From contig NZ_OANT01000003.1 of the NCBI RefSeq assembly GCF_900096995.1, forward strand, positions 62,001-126,000: a stretch of 64,000 nucleotides of DNA. The letters run 5' to 3'. Under the pieces are notes generated by a model. It ran no database searches. It was not told where the DNA came from and saw only the letters and a program-made list of their open reading frames with translations. Shown here piece after piece: positions 45,527 to 56,198 of this stretch. The translations under genes were made by a program, and so were the position numbers. Within the stretch, counting starts at the first letter, position 1. Every line of letters starts with the position of its first letter. This stretch comes from Acinetobacter puyangensis. GTDB lineage: Bacteria; Pseudomonadota; Gammaproteobacteria; Pseudomonadales; Moraxellaceae.

Positions 45527-46755
45527 TAGACCACAGAGCCCATTTGGAAAATTGGAAGATACATGGCAATCACCAGACCACCGACCAATACACCTAAAAC
45601 CGCCATGATCAGGGGTTCCATCATACTGGTCAAACCATCAACTGCATTATCCACTTCATTCTCAAAATGCGTGGCTACTTTATCCAGCATGCTGTCCAGC
45701 GCGCCGGACTCCTCACCAATGGCCACCATCTGAATTGCCATACTTGGGAATCTTTGGGTTTGGCGCATGGCAAACTGAAGTTGTTGTCCTGTTGCCACAT
45801 CGTCACGAATACGCATTACGGCTCTTTCGTAAACGACATTATTGGTTGCCCCAGCGGTTGATTCAAGCGCATCAATGAGCGGAACACCAGCAGCAAATGT
45901 AGTGGCAAGAGTACGACTGTAACGGGCAATAATCGATTTATAGACTAGATCGCCAAAAATCGGTAGTTTTAAAGCGGTTTTATCGAGAAAATCCCGAAAC
46001 TTTTTACTGCGTTGTTTGGCTTCCATAAAACCAAATATCAATGCACCGATACCAATAATCAGGATAAACCAATAGCTTTGCATCCATTTTGACATACTCA
46101 CCACCATTTGGGTAAAAGCAGGCAAATCTGCACCAAACGAGCTAAATAAGTCCTGAAATACTGGGACGACCTTGACCATCAAAATAATGGTGACAATGAT
46201 GGCAACCACCACCACAGTCGCTGGATATTTCATAGCTTTTTTAATTTTTTGCTTGAGAAGCTCACTTTTTTCTTTATAAACTGCCACACGATCCAGCATG
46301 GTTTCCAACGCACCGGATTGTTCACCGGATTCTACCAGTGAGCAAAATAACTCATCAAAATATTGAGGATATTTTCTTAACGCACCGGCAAAGGTATTCC
46401 CGCCCTCAACTTCGCCCTTGATGCCGAGTACTACATCCCGCATGGACGGATTGTCCAGACCTTCGGCAACAATCTCAAAGGATTGTACCAAGGGCACACC
46501 GGCTTTCATCATGGTTGCTAGCTGACGGGTAAAGATGGTGATGTCTAAGGTGGTGACTTTTTTCTTGAATAATTTATTTAAAAATTCAATTTCACGTTTT
46601 TGCGTGATTTTTCTAACCGTAATGCCTTGTTTTCTTAAAGTGACTTTGGCCAATGCCATGTTTTTGGCTGGCAGTTCCCCTTTAATTTTAAGTCCTTTAC
46701 GATCTACCCCTTCATATGAAAACGTCGGCATCAATTTTGCTTTTTTAACTGCCAT
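45526..46755 (-). CDS. pilC: Type IV pilus inner-membrane platform protein
   Basis: PilC is the platform through which the ATPases drive pilus assembly and retraction. The 409-residue protein has two T2SSF domains: the first with FTRQLATMMKAGVPLVQSFEI, the second with YSRTLATTFAAGVPLIDALEST, each followed by GNTFAGALRKYPQYFDEL- and GQQLQFAMRQTQRFPSMAI-type segments, and three membrane helices ending PLIMAVLGVLVGGLVIAMYLP. The gene lies between pilB (21 bp upstream) and pilD (overlap). Confidence 0.96.
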   Translation of the reverse strand: MAVKKAKLMPTFSYEGVDRKGLKIKGELPAKNMALAKVTLRKQGITVRKITQKREIEFLNKLFKKKVTTLDITIFTRQLATMMKAGVPLVQSFEIVAEGLDNPSMRDVVLGIKGEVEGGNTFAGALRKYPQYFDELFCSLVESGEQSGALETMLDRVAVYKEKSELLKQKIKKAMKYPATVVVVAIIVTIILMVKVVPVFQDLFSSFGADLPAFTQMVVSMSKWMQSYWFILIIGIGALIFGFMEAKQRSKKFRDFLDKTALKLPIFGDLVYKSIIARYSRTLATTFAAGVPLIDALESTAGATNNVVYERAVMRIRDDVATGQQLQFAMRQTQRFPSMAIQMVAIGEESGALDSMLDKVATHFENEVDNAVDGLTSMMEPLIMAVLGVLVGGLVIAMYLPIFQMGSVV

Positions 46756-46776
46756 TTGCCTTTTCCTTAACGGTCA

Positions 46777-48489
46777 TTATTCACTGGTGACACGGTTGAC
46801 TTCTTGCAAAGTGGTAATGCCTTGCATGACTTTGATTAAACCGGAACGTCGTAAATTATTATACCCCAAGCGATGTGATGCCTTGGCGATTTCAATGGCA
46901 TTTCCATCTTCCATAATAATTTTTGAAATTTCGGGAGTGACTTTCATCACTTCATAAATCCCAACGCGTCCTTTATAACCATCCCGACACTCGGAACATC
47001 CAACCGCCTCGAAAATTTCAAACTCTGGATGCTGTAAGTCCTGTTCAGTAAAACCCATTTCCCGAAGACTCGGGTGGGGAATCTCAATTAAACGTTTACA
47101 ATGTGAGCATAATCGACGTGCTAGGCGCTGTGCAATGACCAGATTAACCGACGTTGCAATATTAAAAGATGGAACGCCCATATTACGTAAACGGGTTAAG
47201 GTTTCGGGTGCACTATTGGTATGTAGCGTAGATAACACCATGTGGCCTGTTTGCGCCGCTTTAATGGCAATTTCGGCAGTTTCCAGATCACGGATCTCAC
47301 CGACCATAATAATATCTGGGTCTTGACGCAGGAAAGATCTTAATGCTGTGGCAAAGGTTAAACCGACTTTGGTATTAACATTGACCTGATTGATGCCTTC
47401 CAGATTGATTTCGACCGGATCTTCGGCTGTCGAGATATTGGTGTCTTCGGTATTGAGAATATTTAAACCGGTATATAGCGATACGGTTTTCCCCGAACCT
47501 GTTGGACCAGTAATCAGCAACATGCCTTGCGGCTTGTCCAGTGCTTCCATGAACAGCGCCTTCTGTTCAGGATCGTAACCGAGGGCATCAATGCCCATTG
47601 TGGCACTAGCGGGATCCAGAATACGCAGAACAATTTTTTCACCGAATAGGGTGGGCAGGGAATTGACACGAAAATCAATGGCCCTAGTTCTCGACAGTTT
47701 AAGCTTGATTCGACCATCCTGTGGCATACGTCTTTCTGAAATATCCATTTGCGACATAACTTTTAAACGGGAAGCAAGACGCGTGGCAAGTTGTAAAGGT
47801 GGCCTGGCAATTTCACGTAATATACCATCGACACGATATCTCACCCGGTACATTTTTTCATAAGGTTCAAAATGTAAATCCGATGCACCCATACGAATGG
47901 CATCGATCAGTAATTTATTGATATATTTTACAATGGGTGCTTCATCTTCGGCAGATTTTTCATCTTCATGATCAGTATTGTCATGACCTTGATCATCAGC
48001 AACTTCTAAATCAAAATCTTCATCACCAAAATTAAAATTATCCTGTTCTTGATAGTGTGTCGCAATAAACTTGGCGAGTTTATTTTGCTCGACAATCACA
48101 TTCTGTAAATTGAGTTTACTATTAAAACGAATGGTTTCCAGACCATCAAGGCGTGTGGGATCACTCACTGCCACAAATAAATTGTTGCCTCTTTTCATCA
48201 AAGGCATAATCTGATGCTGCACCACCAGTTTTTCTTCAACCAGTTCTTTGGGTAATTGGGCAGGATCGTAGCTATCCAGATCAAAAATCGGTTCAGCGAA
48301 TTCTTCTGAAATGGCAAGGGCGATGGTCAAGGCCGACAGATGATAATCTTCAACCAATACCGCAGCCAAAGGTTGCTTGTTCCTTTTGGCTTGCTCTTGC
48401 GCTTTTTGCATCGATTCAGTGCTGATCACCCCATCAGTCACTAGGCGTCGAATATAGCCCGTAAAATTTGCATGACTTTGCGTTAGCAT
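46777..48489 (-). CDS. pilB: Type IV pilus assembly ATPase
   Basis: PilB is the hexameric extension ATPase for type IV pili, used by Acinetobacter in twitching and DNA uptake. From ATG 48489 it has 570 residues. The N-terminal MshEN-like domain precedes the ATPase core: Walker A ITGPTGSGKTVSLYTGL, Asp box DPEIIMVGEIRDLETAEIA-type (here DPDIIMVGEIRD), His box TGHMVLSTLHTNSAPETL, and a zinc site CSHCKRL and CSEC. An acidic insert of about 25 residues rich in Asp and His (around residue 165-185) precedes IVKYINKLLIDAI. An upstream open frame to 48555 reads as non-family sequence. Confidence 0.97.
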   Translation of the reverse strand: MLTQSHANFTGYIRRLVTDGVISTESMQKAQEQAKRNKQPLAAVLVEDYHLSALTIALAISEEFAEPIFDLDSYDPAQLPKELVEEKLVVQHQIMPLMKRGNNLFVAVSDPTRLDGLETIRFNSKLNLQNVIVEQNKLAKFIATHYQEQDNFNFGDEDFDLEVADDQGHDNTDHEDEKSAEDEAPIVKYINKLLIDAIRMGASDLHFEPYEKMYRVRYRVDGILREIARPPLQLATRLASRLKVMSQMDISERRMPQDGRIKLKLSRTRAIDFRVNSLPTLFGEKIVLRILDPASATMGIDALGYDPEQKALFMEALDKPQGMLLITGPTGSGKTVSLYTGLNILNTEDTNISTAEDPVEINLEGINQVNVNTKVGLTFATALRSFLRQDPDIIMVGEIRDLETAEIAIKAAQTGHMVLSTLHTNSAPETLTRLRNMGVPSFNIATSVNLVIAQRLARRLCSHCKRLIEIPHPSLREMGFTEQDLQHPEFEIFEAVGCSECRDGYKGRVGIYEVMKVTPEISKIIMEDGNAIEIAKASHRLGYNNLRRSGLIKVMQGITTLQEVNRVTSE

Positions 48490-48678
48490 AATAACAACGG
48501 CTCGTTTAATCGGTGTTTTTTGTCGATGAAAACAGTGTTTTAAACAATATATCACAATTCAATAACGATCAAACAAAAAACCAGATGAAAGCCGTGCAGC
48601 ATAAAATATCAATGGCATATTTTGGTGAAATAAACATTTCAGTGTAAAATTGCCAAAATTGTTATTGAGCAGTGATGA

Positions 48679-49446
48679 ATGGAAAAAACTTACCCTAAAA
48701 AATGGGTCATTGGGAACTGGAAATTAAATCCTTATTTTCAGGATGCACAGGCTTTATTTCAAAATATTATTCAGCAACTTGAGGTGCAATCTTTTGATTG
48801 TCAGGTTGCAATTGCGCCACCGACTGCATATCTGGCATTTTTTTCAGCACAAAATTTACTTTTACCTGTCGTGGCGCAGGATATTTCCAGTGTGAATGGG
48901 ACAGGTGCTTATACTGGAGAAGTCAGTGCTGATCTACTTAAACATGCGCATGTGAATTATGTTCTGATCGGTCATTCTGAGCGTCGGGAATTGTTTGGTG
49001 ATCATGTCGAGCGTTTACAACAAAAAATTAAAAATGCCATTGAGTCCGGATTACACATTATCTATTGTGTGGGTGAAAGTCTGGAACAACGGGAATCGGG
49101 TCACGCCAAAGATATTGTGATTCAGCAACTACAAGAATTAAAAGCCGTTTTGTCAGAAAATGACTGGCAAAATGTGATTATTGCCTATGAACCGATCTGG
49201 GCCATTGGTACAGGTAAAACAGCTTCACCGCAAGATGCGCAGGATATGCATGCCGCTATTCGCAGTTATTTGCAAGGCCATACAGCCTATGCAAATCGTA
49301 TCTCTTTACTCTATGGTGGTAGTGTTAAACCTGAAAATGCGGTAGAGTTAGCGGCCTGCACAGATATTGATGGTGCACTGGTTGGCGGGGCATCATTGGA
49401 TGCTTCAAGTTTTATTTCAATTATTCAAGCTTTTGCGCAAAAATAA
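48679..49446 (+). CDS. tpiA: Triose-phosphate isomerase
   Basis: TpiA interconverts dihydroxyacetone phosphate and glyceraldehyde-3-phosphate. The 255-residue TIM barrel has the substrate lysine in WVIGNWKLNP, catalytic His in YVLIGHSERRELFGD, catalytic Glu in IIAYEPIWAIGTGKTASP and the phosphate-binding LLYGGSVKPENA and GALVGGASLD. In gamma-proteobacteria it commonly precedes secG, as here nine bases upstream. Confidence 0.98.
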   Translation: MEKTYPKKWVIGNWKLNPYFQDAQALFQNIIQQLEVQSFDCQVAIAPPTAYLAFFSAQNLLLPVVAQDISSVNGTGAYTGEVSADLLKHAHVNYVLIGHSERRELFGDHVERLQQKIKNAIESGLHIIYCVGESLEQRESGHAKDIVIQQLQELKAVLSENDWQNVIIAYEPIWAIGTGKTASPQDAQDMHAAIRSYLQGHTAYANRISLLYGGSVKPENAVELAACTDIDGALVGGASLDASSFISIIQAFAQK

Positions 49447-49455
49447 GGTGATTTG

Positions 49456-49782
49456 ATGTATACCTTTGTACTTGTCGTGCATATTTTACTTGCGATTTTA
49501 ATGATTGCCCTGATTCTGGTTCAGCACGGCAAAGGTGCAGATGCAGGTGCATCATTTGGTGGTGGCGGTGCAGCAACCGTATTTGGTGCATCCGGGTCTG
49601 CGAATTTCATGACACGCCTTACAGCAGTGTTGACCGCTTTATTCTTTGTGACCAGTTTAACCCTAGCCGTTTTTGCAAAGAAACAGAATCAGACCATGTA
49701 TACCTTGCCAGGCGCTGAACAAACTCAGCAAGTACCGGTGTCGAATGAATCTTCACCAACTGTGCCGGTTAAACCTCAATAA
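49456..49782 (+). CDS. secG: Preprotein translocase subunit SecG
   Basis: SecG is the small auxiliary subunit of the SecYEG channel. The 108-residue protein has two membrane helices (about residues 3-20 and 54-75) separated by the Gly-rich HGKGADAGASFGGGGAATVFG loop (family signature), and a short polar C-terminal tail. ATG at 49456 is used; a TTG one codon earlier is also open. Co-transcribed with tpiA and followed by tRNA-Leu, as in many relatives. Confidence 0.96.
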   Translation: MYTFVLVVHILLAILMIALILVQHGKGADAGASFGGGGAATVFGASGSANFMTRLTAVLTALFFVTSLTLAVFAKKQNQTMYTLPGAEQTQQVPVSNESSPTVPVKPQ

Positions 49783-49837
49783 TTTTAAAATATTGCTTTT
49801 CTTTTAAAATAGAAAAGAATAGAATGCAGCCCTAATT

Positions 49838-49922
49838 GCGGTGGTGGTGGAATTGGTAGACACGCTACCTTGAGGTGGTAGTGCTTTCGGGCGTGGGGGT
49901 TCAAGTCCCCCCTTCCGCACCA
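49838..49922 (+). tRNA. tRNA-Leu (GAG anticodon)
   Basis: An 85-base class II tRNA with encoded CCA: GCGGTGG acceptor side, D-arm TGGTGGAATTGGTAGACACG, anticodon stem GCTACCTTGAGGTGGTAG giving GAG, a short variable arm and T-arm GGGGGTTCAAGTCCCCC. The acceptor stem pairs except for a U-U opposition at 5-68 and a G-U pair at 6-67. Next to secG, as in E. coli. Confidence 0.93.
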
Positions 49923-49959
49923 ATATTGCGAAGTATGCAGTATTGGAAATAAACATGAA

Positions 49960-49990
49960 GGTTTAGGCGTTTGACGCTTAAGCCTTTTTT
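49960..49990 (+). terminator. Rho-independent terminator after tRNA-Leu
   Basis: GGTTTAGGCG (49960-49969), a five-base loop, CGCTTAAGCC (49975-49984) with two G-T pairs, then six T. It ends the tpiA-secG-tRNA-Leu unit. Confidence 0.88.
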
Positions 49991-50464
49991 GTTGTCTGTA
50001 CTTGAGCATGTTGAGGATTAATCACATCTTCACCCTATGCAAAAATTAAAAAAATTGCATTGTATTTTTTTGCACGAAAAATGGCTAAATTCGACTTATA
50101 ACTGTGTTCATCAGCTTGCCAACATTTGCATTATTGACTTCCTGGTGATGAAGTCAATGCTCCTTATACCTTATCTAAGCCATCATTTTCCATTGCAAAG
50201 ATTAAATTTCTATAAGCTCTAGATTCAAATCATTGATGATTATGAAATGCGATAATTTATTCGGCTTTTTATATTTAGGGCATCTGCTGAAAATCGACAG
50301 TTATAGGGTGCATATCTGGCTTATGCTAAAATAATGCTTTATCAATTTATCTGATTATTGCAGAGCTTTTGTACAAATAGTTAAAAATAAAAAAACATTG
50401 CCTTGCAATGTGCAAATCTTGTGTTAGACTGCGCATCTCGATAAAACGAGACAGTCAATTTCGA
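49991..50464. other. Gene-free stretch before the initiator tRNAs
   Basis: About 470 bp without a supported gene; a 61-codon open frame at 50037-50222 has no recognisable features. A perfect 9-bp inverted repeat ATTGACTTC/GAAGTCAAT with an eight-base loop lies at 50133-50158. The 3' end holds the promoter of the first tRNA-fMet at 50403-50430. Confidence 0.55.
50403..50430 (+). promoter_or_regulatory. Candidate promoter of the first initiator tRNA
   Basis: TTGCAA (50403-50408), a 16-base spacer and TAGACT (50425-50430), then a GC-rich discriminator GCGCATC. This fits a stringently controlled stable-RNA promoter about 30 bases before the mature tRNA. Inference from consensus only. Confidence 0.5.
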
Positions 50465-50541
<77 letters not shown>

Positions 50542-50594
50542 ATTGATGTGACGTATTAAATGAAAGTTTAGTGCACTAACATCAATCAACTAAA

Positions 50595-50622
50595 TTGACT
50601 TTTGTAAGAAATGCACTATAAT
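50595..50622 (+). promoter_or_regulatory. Near-consensus promoter of the second initiator tRNA
   Basis: TTGACT (50595-50600), a 16-base spacer and a perfect TATAAT (50617-50622), 14 bases before the mature tRNA. It lies within the 94 bp between the two tRNA copies, so each copy can be transcribed on its own. Confidence 0.7.
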
Positions 50623-50635
50623 TTGTGCACATTGA

Positions 50636-50712
<77 letters not shown>

Positions 50713-50784
50713 AGTTTCTAATTAAAGAGGCTCACAATGAATGGTGGGCCTTTTTGCACAGTGGAATTTAAAAACTGTGCAGGT

Positions 50785-50812
50785 AAAAAGGGGGCGAATG
50801 CGCCCTTTTTTG
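50785..50812 (+). terminator. Rho-independent terminator after the initiator tRNAs
   Basis: AAAAGGGGGCG-AATG-CGCCCTTTTTT: a GC-rich stem, a four-base loop and a T-run. A weaker hairpin (GGCTCAC/GTGGGCC) followed by TTTTT precedes it at 50728-50755. Whether rimP-nusA reads through as in E. coli metY-rimP is uncertain; about 150 bp remain for a separate promoter. Confidence 0.85.
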
Positions 50813-50962
50813 TTGGCTATCGTGAGTTAAGACATGAGCCATGTATGGTACAAGGTTAAAACGTCATGCTTCACTATAGCGAATTATTCAAGGTAAGTTT
50901 GCAGGTTTTCATCAACCTTTAACAAACTTTGAGTCCAATAGATTTAGCAGTGACGAGAGTAC

Positions 50963-51481
50963 ATGAAATTATCGAGTAAAACTCAAGCGTTATATGAACT
51001 GATTGCACCAGCAGTGGCAGCGTGTGATGTCGAGTTGTGGGGTATTGAATTTATTCCACAAGGTAAGCGTTCTTTATTGCGTATTTATATTGATAAAGCA
51101 GATGCAGTAGAAGAATTAACGACAGAGATTCAAGACGAAGAACAAGGTCGGGGAATTGGTGTTCAGGATTGTGTTGCTGTAACACATCAGGTCAGTGGTA
51201 TCTTGGACGTACATGATCCAATCTCGGGTGAATATGCACTTGAAGTTTCTTCTCCTGGTTGGGATCGTCCTTTCTTTAAGCTAGAACAAATGCAGCATTA
51301 TCTTGGACAGCAAGTGGCCTTGCGTTTGATATCTGCTGTAGACAATCGCCGTAAATTTCAAGCCAAGCTGATTGCGGTAGATGTCGACAAAGATATGATT
51401 GAAGTTGAGGTTGAGAATCAGCAAGTTCTCGAAATAGATAGCCATAATATTGATAAGGCAAATTTGATTTATCAGGATTGA
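50963..51481 (+). CDS. rimP: Ribosome maturation factor RimP
   Basis: RimP helps 30S subunit maturation. The 172-residue protein has the family N-terminal [63 protein letters not shown] and a C-terminal SH3-like domain ([21 protein letters not shown]). A short acidic insertion (about residues 50-65, [15 protein letters not shown]) interrupts the first domain. It precedes nusA by 38 bp. Confidence 0.95.
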   Translation: MKLSSKTQALYELIAPAVAACDVELWGIEFIPQGKRSLLRIYIDKADAVEELTTEIQDEEQGRGIGVQDCVAVTHQVSGILDVHDPISGEYALEVSSPGWDRPFFKLEQMQHYLGQQVALRLISAVDNRRKFQAKLIAVDVDKDMIEVEVENQQVLEIDSHNIDKANLIYQD

Positions 51482-51519
51482 TTTTTAATACATTTAGATA
51501 AATTTTACATAGGTGACTT

Positions 51520-53004
51520 ATGAGCCGTGAAATTCTTACTGTTGTGGAAACGGTCAGTAATGAAAAAGGTGTTAGTCGTGAGGCGATCTTCCAAGCCTTA
51601 GAGCAAGCACTTGTTGCTGCAACAAAGAAAAAGTTTTATGAAAACACGCCTTCTTCTGAAGCACAGATACGTGTTGAAATTGATCGTAAAACTGGCGATT
51701 ATCGCACGTTTCGTCAATGGGAAGTGGTCGCAGATGAAGATCATGAAATGCCTGCTTGCCAAGATGCGATTTCTGATGTGGATCCAGCCGAATGGTCGAT
51801 TGGTGACATTCGTGAACTTGAAGTAGAGTCCATTGAATTCGGTCGTATTGCTGCACAAATCGCCAAACAGGTGATTGTACAAAAGATTCGTGAAGCTGAG
51901 CGTGCATTGGTTGCAGATGCTTACGAATCCAAGGTCGGTGAACTGGTTTATGGTGAAGTGAAAAAACAAACCAAAGACGGTTTTATTATCGATCTGGGGG
52001 ATGGCGCCGAAGCCTATCTGGCACGTGAAGAAGCCATTCCTAAAGAAATTCTACGTCCGAAACAGCGTATTAATGCCATTTTGTTTAACGTTAATCGTGA
52101 AGGTCGTGGCGCACAATTATTGTTGTCGCGTGGCAAACCGGAAATGTTAATGGCACTGATGAAAAAAGAAGTGCCAGAGATTGCCGAAGAAATTATTGAA
52201 ATCAAGGCTGCGGCACGTCAACCCGGTGTTCGTGCCAAAATTGCAGTAAAAACCAATGACCATCGCATAGATCCGGTGGGTGCATGTATTGGTATGCGTG
52301 GCACACGTATTCAGGCCGTTCAACAGGAATTAAATGGTGAACGTATTGATGTTGTGGTTTGGTCTGATGATCCTGCACAATATATTGCCAGTGCGTTAGA
52401 ACCGGCAGATGTTTCGGGTATTGTGATTGATGAAGATGCACATAGTGCTGATATCATTTTTGCCACCAGTGAACAACTGGCACGTGCGATTGGTTCGCAA
52501 GGTCAAAATGTACGTCTAGCCTCAGAATTAACGGGTTATAAACTCGATATGATGCTCGAAGACGAATATCGTGCGCGTCAGGAAAGTGAATCACAACAAT
52601 ATGTAGATATCTTTGTGCAGCGTCTCGATATTGATCAGGAGTTGGCAAGTGCACTGGTAGAAATGGGCTTTACCTCACTAGAGGAAGTGGCGTATGTACC
52701 GGTTGAAACTTTTGACGAAATTGGTCTGGATGAAGAAACTGTTACTGTTTTGCAGGAACGTGCCAAAGAAGCTGCCTTGGCTGATGTTTTAACTCAGCAG
52801 GAAAGTCTGCAACAAGCAACAGAAGAATTATTGGGTATGGAAGGTATGACTCCTGAAATTGCTCAGGCATTAGCGCAGCGTGGCATTGCAACATTAGATG
52901 ATTTAGCCGATCAAGCCATTGATGATATTAATGATATCGAAGGTTTGAGTGAAGAAAAAGCCGGTCAACTCATCATGAAAGCACGTGAATCATGGTTTAA
53001 CTAA
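51520..53004 (+). CDS. nusA: Transcription elongation/antitermination factor NusA
   Basis: NusA binds RNA polymerase and nascent RNA and modulates pausing, termination and antitermination. The 494-residue protein has, in order, the N-terminal polymerase-binding domain ([21 protein letters not shown]), an S1 domain ([21 protein letters not shown]), KH1 and KH2 ([42 protein letters not shown]), and two C-terminal acidic repeats (around 360-420 and 435-490) as in E. coli. It precedes infB by 14 bp with a strong AAGGAGGAGG ribosome site before infB. Confidence 0.97.
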   Translation: MSREILTVVETVSNEKGVSREAIFQALEQALVAATKKKFYENTPSSEAQIRVEIDRKTGDYRTFRQWEVVADEDHEMPACQDAISDVDPAEWSIGDIRELEVESIEFGRIAAQIAKQVIVQKIREAERALVADAYESKVGELVYGEVKKQTKDGFIIDLGDGAEAYLAREEAIPKEILRPKQRINAILFNVNREGRGAQLLLSRGKPEMLMALMKKEVPEIAEEIIEIKAAARQPGVRAKIAVKTNDHRIDPVGACIGMRGTRIQAVQQELNGERIDVVVWSDDPAQYIASALEPADVSGIVIDEDAHSADIIFATSEQLARAIGSQGQNVRLASELTGYKLDMMLEDEYRARQESESQQYVDIFVQRLDIDQELASALVEMGFTSLEEVAYVPVETFDEIGLDEETVTVLQERAKEAALADVLTQQESLQQATEELLGMEGMTPEIAQALAQRGIATLDDLADQAIDDINDIEGLSEEKAGQLIMKARESWFN

Positions 53005-53018
53005 GGAGGAGGTCATAC

Positions 53019-55724
53019 ATGACGGACAAAACGATACAAGAGTTAGCGAAAAGCGTAAACCGTCCAGTCGAAAAGCTCCTCGAGCAGGTTCGTGATGCTG
53101 GATTGCCGCAACGCAAGGCGAATGATGTGATTAGTACTGCCGAACAAGAAAAGCTTTTTGCTTCGATTCAAAGTTCAGCAGGGAATAGACTGGGTGCAGG
53201 AATTACTTTGAAACGTAAAACGACAAGTACTGCGAAAGTTGCAGATTCATCTGGACGTACCAAAAACATTAATGTTGAAGTACGTAAAAAGCAAATATTT
53301 GCCAAACCGGATCCTGCAAAATTAGCAGCCGAAGCAAGAGCCAAAGCAGAAGCTGAGGCCAAAGCAGAAGCGGAAGCAAGAGCAAAATCAGGTACAAAAG
53401 CCAAAACAGATACACAGCCTAAAGCGACTGATGGTGCCAGCAAAGCATCAGCAGCACTTGAAGCAATGCGGGCATCGCAGAAAAAGGATATCGCAAGAAC
53501 GGCACCAAAACCTGAAGTTGTGGTTAAAAAACGTGGTGCGACCATTACCAAGGCGCCTGTTGCAAAAGTGACTGAAACAGCAGAGCAGAAAAAAGCTCGT
53601 GAAGCGCAAACAGCACAATTAAAGGCAACAGAAGAAGTAGCACGTCGTAAAGCTGCGGAAGAAGCACAACAGCGTACGCTTGAACAAATGCGTAAAATGG
53701 CATCGAAATATTCAAGTGATGATACCACTGCAACCATTCGTGTCGTAGATGATACGCCTTTGGCTGCCGGTCTGGTGGGTCAAGCCTACGAAGATTCATT
53801 TGAAAAAGAAGATCGTGAAATTAAACGTGGTGGCGCCAATGCCCGACCACAGAAAAAAGGCGGTCGTCGTGGTCAGGAAGAGCAAAACTTCAACCAGAAT
53901 TCACATAAACGTGGTTTGAAAACCAGTCAAGGCAATAAACATGGCTTTGAAAAACCGGTTAAAAAACAGGTTTATGATGTGGAAATTGGTTCAAGTATCG
54001 TGGTTGCCGATCTTGCCCAGAAAATGGCCATTAAAGTGCGTGAAGTGATTAAAACACTCATGAAAATGGGTGAACTGGTAACACAGAATCAGGCTATTGA
54101 CCAAGATACTGCTGCACTGGTTGTCGAGGAAATGGGACATCATCCTGTTCTGGTTTCTGATACACAGGCCGAAGACAACCTGCTTGAAGCCGCAGAAGAA
54201 GCACGTGGTGAACAAAGTACTCGTCCACCAGTTGTGACTATCATGGGCCATGTTGACCATGGTAAAACATCCTTGCTTGACCGTATCCGTCGTTCAAAAG
54301 TAGCTGCGGGCGAAGCAGGCGGGATTACCCAGCATATTGGTGCATATCACGTTAAAACTGACAAAGGGATTATCACTTTCCTTGATACCCCAGGACATGC
54401 GGCATTTACCGCAATGCGTTCTCGTGGTGCCAAGGCTACTGATATCGTGGTACTGGTTGTTGCAGCAGATGATGGTGTTATGCCGCAAACTGCCGAAGCA
54501 ATTGATCATGCCCGTGCTGCGGGTACACCGATTATTGTGGCCATCAACAAGATGGACAAAGAATCTGCCGATCCAGATCGTGTACTGAATGAATTGACTG
54601 CCAAGCAAATCGTTCCGGAACAATGGGGTGGTGATGTACCTGTAGCCCAGGTTTCCGCACATTCAGGTCAGGGTATTGATGAGTTACTGGATTTAATCCT
54701 GATTCAATCAGAATTAATGGAACTTAAAGCTTCTGCCGAAGGTGCAGCGCAGGGTGTTGTGATTGAAGCCCGTGTTGACAAAGGCCGTGGTGCGGTAACG
54801 TCTATTCTGGTACAAAACGGTACATTGAATATTGGTGATCTGGTACTTGCTGGTTCATCTTATGGCCGTGTACGTGCCATGTCTGATGAAAATGGTCAGC
54901 CAATTAAATCTGCCGGACCTTCTATCCCTGTTGAAATTCTGGGTCTACCAGATGCGCCAATGGCAGGTGATGAAGTACTTGTGGTGAATGATGAGAAAAA
55001 AGCACGTGAAGTCGCGGATGCGCGTTCCGATCGTGAACGTCAAAAACGTATTGATCGTCAAAGTGCAATGCGTCTTGAAAACATCATGGCATCCATGGGT
55101 AAAAAAGATGTACCAACCGTCAATGTCGTATTGAAAACCGATGTACGTGGTACCTTGGAAGCCCTCAATGTTGCATTGTCAGAACTTTCAACTGATGAAG
55201 TTAAAGTCCGTATCATCAGTTCTGGGGTCGGTGCAATTACTGAGTCTGACGTGACGCTGGCGGAATCTTCCGAAGCAGTATTGCTCGGCTTTAATGTGCG
55301 TGCTGATGCAACTGCACGTCAAAAAGCCGATCAGGATGGCGTAGATATTCGTTATTACAGCATCATTTATGAATTGATTGATGATGTGAAGGATGCAATG
55401 AGCGGTAAGCTGGCACCTGAACATCGTGAAACAATTCTGGGTGTGGCGCAAGTACGTGAAGTGTTCCGTTCAAGTAAGTTCGGTGCAGCGGCTGGTTGTA
55501 TGGTGATGGAAGGTGTCATTCATCGTAACAAGCCAATCCGTGTATTACGTGATGATGTTGTCGTATTCCAGGGTGAACTTGAATCCTTACGTCGTTACAA
55601 AGAGGTCGTCGATGACGTTCGTGCGGGTATTGAGTGTGGTTTGGCTGTGAAAGGCTATAATGATATTCAACCTTTAGACAAGATTGAAGTGTACGACGTT
55701 CAGCAAGTGAAACGGAGTCTTTAA
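53019..55724 (+). CDS. infB: Translation initiation factor IF-2
   Basis: IF-2 delivers fMet-tRNA to the 30S subunit and is a GTPase. The 901-residue protein has an N-terminal IF2-N domain ([20 protein letters not shown]), a long Ala/Lys/Glu-rich linker (about residues 90-220, with short AKAEAEA-type repeats), a second IF2-N domain near residue 320, and the GTPase core: G1 GHVDHGKT (about residue 409), G3 DTPGH, G4 NKMD and SAH. The C-terminal domains that bind fMet follow ([20 protein letters not shown]). Its stop overlaps the rbfA start (TAATG). Confidence 0.98.
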   Translation: MTDKTIQELAKSVNRPVEKLLEQVRDAGLPQRKANDVISTAEQEKLFASIQSSAGNRLGAGITLKRKTTSTAKVADSSGRTKNINVEVRKKQIFAKPDPAKLAAEARAKAEAEAKAEAEARAKSGTKAKTDTQPKATDGASKASAALEAMRASQKKDIARTAPKPEVVVKKRGATITKAPVAKVTETAEQKKAREAQTAQLKATEEVARRKAAEEAQQRTLEQMRKMASKYSSDDTTATIRVVDDTPLAAGLVGQAYEDSFEKEDREIKRGGANARPQKKGGRRGQEEQNFNQNSHKRGLKTSQGNKHGFEKPVKKQVYDVEIGSSIVVADLAQKMAIKVREVIKTLMKMGELVTQNQAIDQDTAALVVEEMGHHPVLVSDTQAEDNLLEAAEEARGEQSTRPPVVTIMGHVDHGKTSLLDRIRRSKVAAGEAGGITQHIGAYHVKTDKGIITFLDTPGHAAFTAMRSRGAKATDIVVLVVAADDGVMPQTAEAIDHARAAGTPIIVAINKMDKESADPDRVLNELTAKQIVPEQWGGDVPVAQVSAHSGQGIDELLDLILIQSELMELKASAEGAAQGVVIEARVDKGRGAVTSILVQNGTLNIGDLVLAGSSYGRVRAMSDENGQPIKSAGPSIPVEILGLPDAPMAGDEVLVVNDEKKAREVADARSDRERQKRIDRQSAMRLENIMASMGKKDVPTVNVVLKTDVRGTLEALNVALSELSTDEVKVRIISSGVGAITESDVTLAESSEAVLLGFNVRADATARQKADQDGVDIRYYSIIYELIDDVKDAMSGKLAPEHRETILGVAQVREVFRSSKFGAAAGCMVMEGVIHRNKPIRVLRDDVVVFQGELESLRRYKEVVDDVRAGIECGLAVKGYNDIQPLDKIEVYDVQQVKRSL

Positions 55725-56125
55725 TGGCTAGTCAACGCTTAAAACGTATGGCGGATTCGGTTCAGAGAGAACTCTCTGAACTGATTCGCCTAGAACTCAA
55801 AGATCCTCGTCTGGGTGGTTTAGTTACGATTTCAGGCGTGAAAGTGAGTCCAGATCTGGGTTATGCGGAAGTTTATGTCACTGTGATGGGACGTGAACTT
55901 GATGATGATCAGACTGAACAGGCACATAAGGAAACCTTGGATGTTTTAAACAAGGCATCCGGTTTCCTGCGTCAGGAATTGAGTCGTCGTATTAAAACGC
56001 GTATAACACCACGGTTGCGTTTTCATTATGACAAGACCAATGCATATGGTAACTATATGTTTGGTTTGATTGCGGAGGCGGTAAAAGATTTACCCGCCGG
56101 CGAAACAAAAGATAAAGATGAATAA
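55724..56125 (+). CDS. rbfA: Ribosome-binding factor A
   Basis: RbfA is a cold-shock 30S maturation factor that acts on the 5' helix of 16S rRNA. The 133-residue KH-like protein has RLKRMADSVQRELSELIRLELKDPRLG, VTISGVKVSPDLGYAEVYVTV and LRQELSRRIKTRITPRLRFHYDK. Its first codon overlaps the infB stop. A strong terminator follows. Confidence 0.97.
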   Translation: MASQRLKRMADSVQRELSELIRLELKDPRLGGLVTISGVKVSPDLGYAEVYVTVMGRELDDDQTEQAHKETLDVLNKASGFLRQELSRRIKTRITPRLRFHYDKTNAYGNYMFGLIAEAVKDLPAGETKDKDE

Positions 56126-56145
56126 TCATGTTGCATGATGACATC

Positions 56146-56172
56146 AGCCAGATCAAATGATCTGGCTTTTTT
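56146..56172 (+). terminator. Rho-independent terminator after rbfA
   Basis: AGCCAGATCA (56146-56155), a two-base loop, TGATCTGGCT (56158-56167) and TTTTT. Perfect 10-bp stem at the end of the rimP-nusA-infB-rbfA unit. Confidence 0.92.
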
Positions 56173-56198
56173 ATATTCGTTTTATAGCAGCTTTGATA

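Noticed and set aside
50037..50222. 61-codon open frame between tRNA-Leu and tRNA-fMet
   Set aside because: No ribosome binding site, no recognisable composition or family pattern, and it lies across an inverted repeat; probably chance.
53330..53410. Short repeats in the infB linker as a mobile or tandem repeat
   Set aside because: Ala/Glu/Lys-rich linkers with such repeats are normal in IF-2 of this group.
53168..53737. Long open frame antisense to infB
   Set aside because: It mirrors the Ala/Lys-rich linker of infB; Ala/Ser/Cys-rich translation is typical of a reverse-frame shadow.
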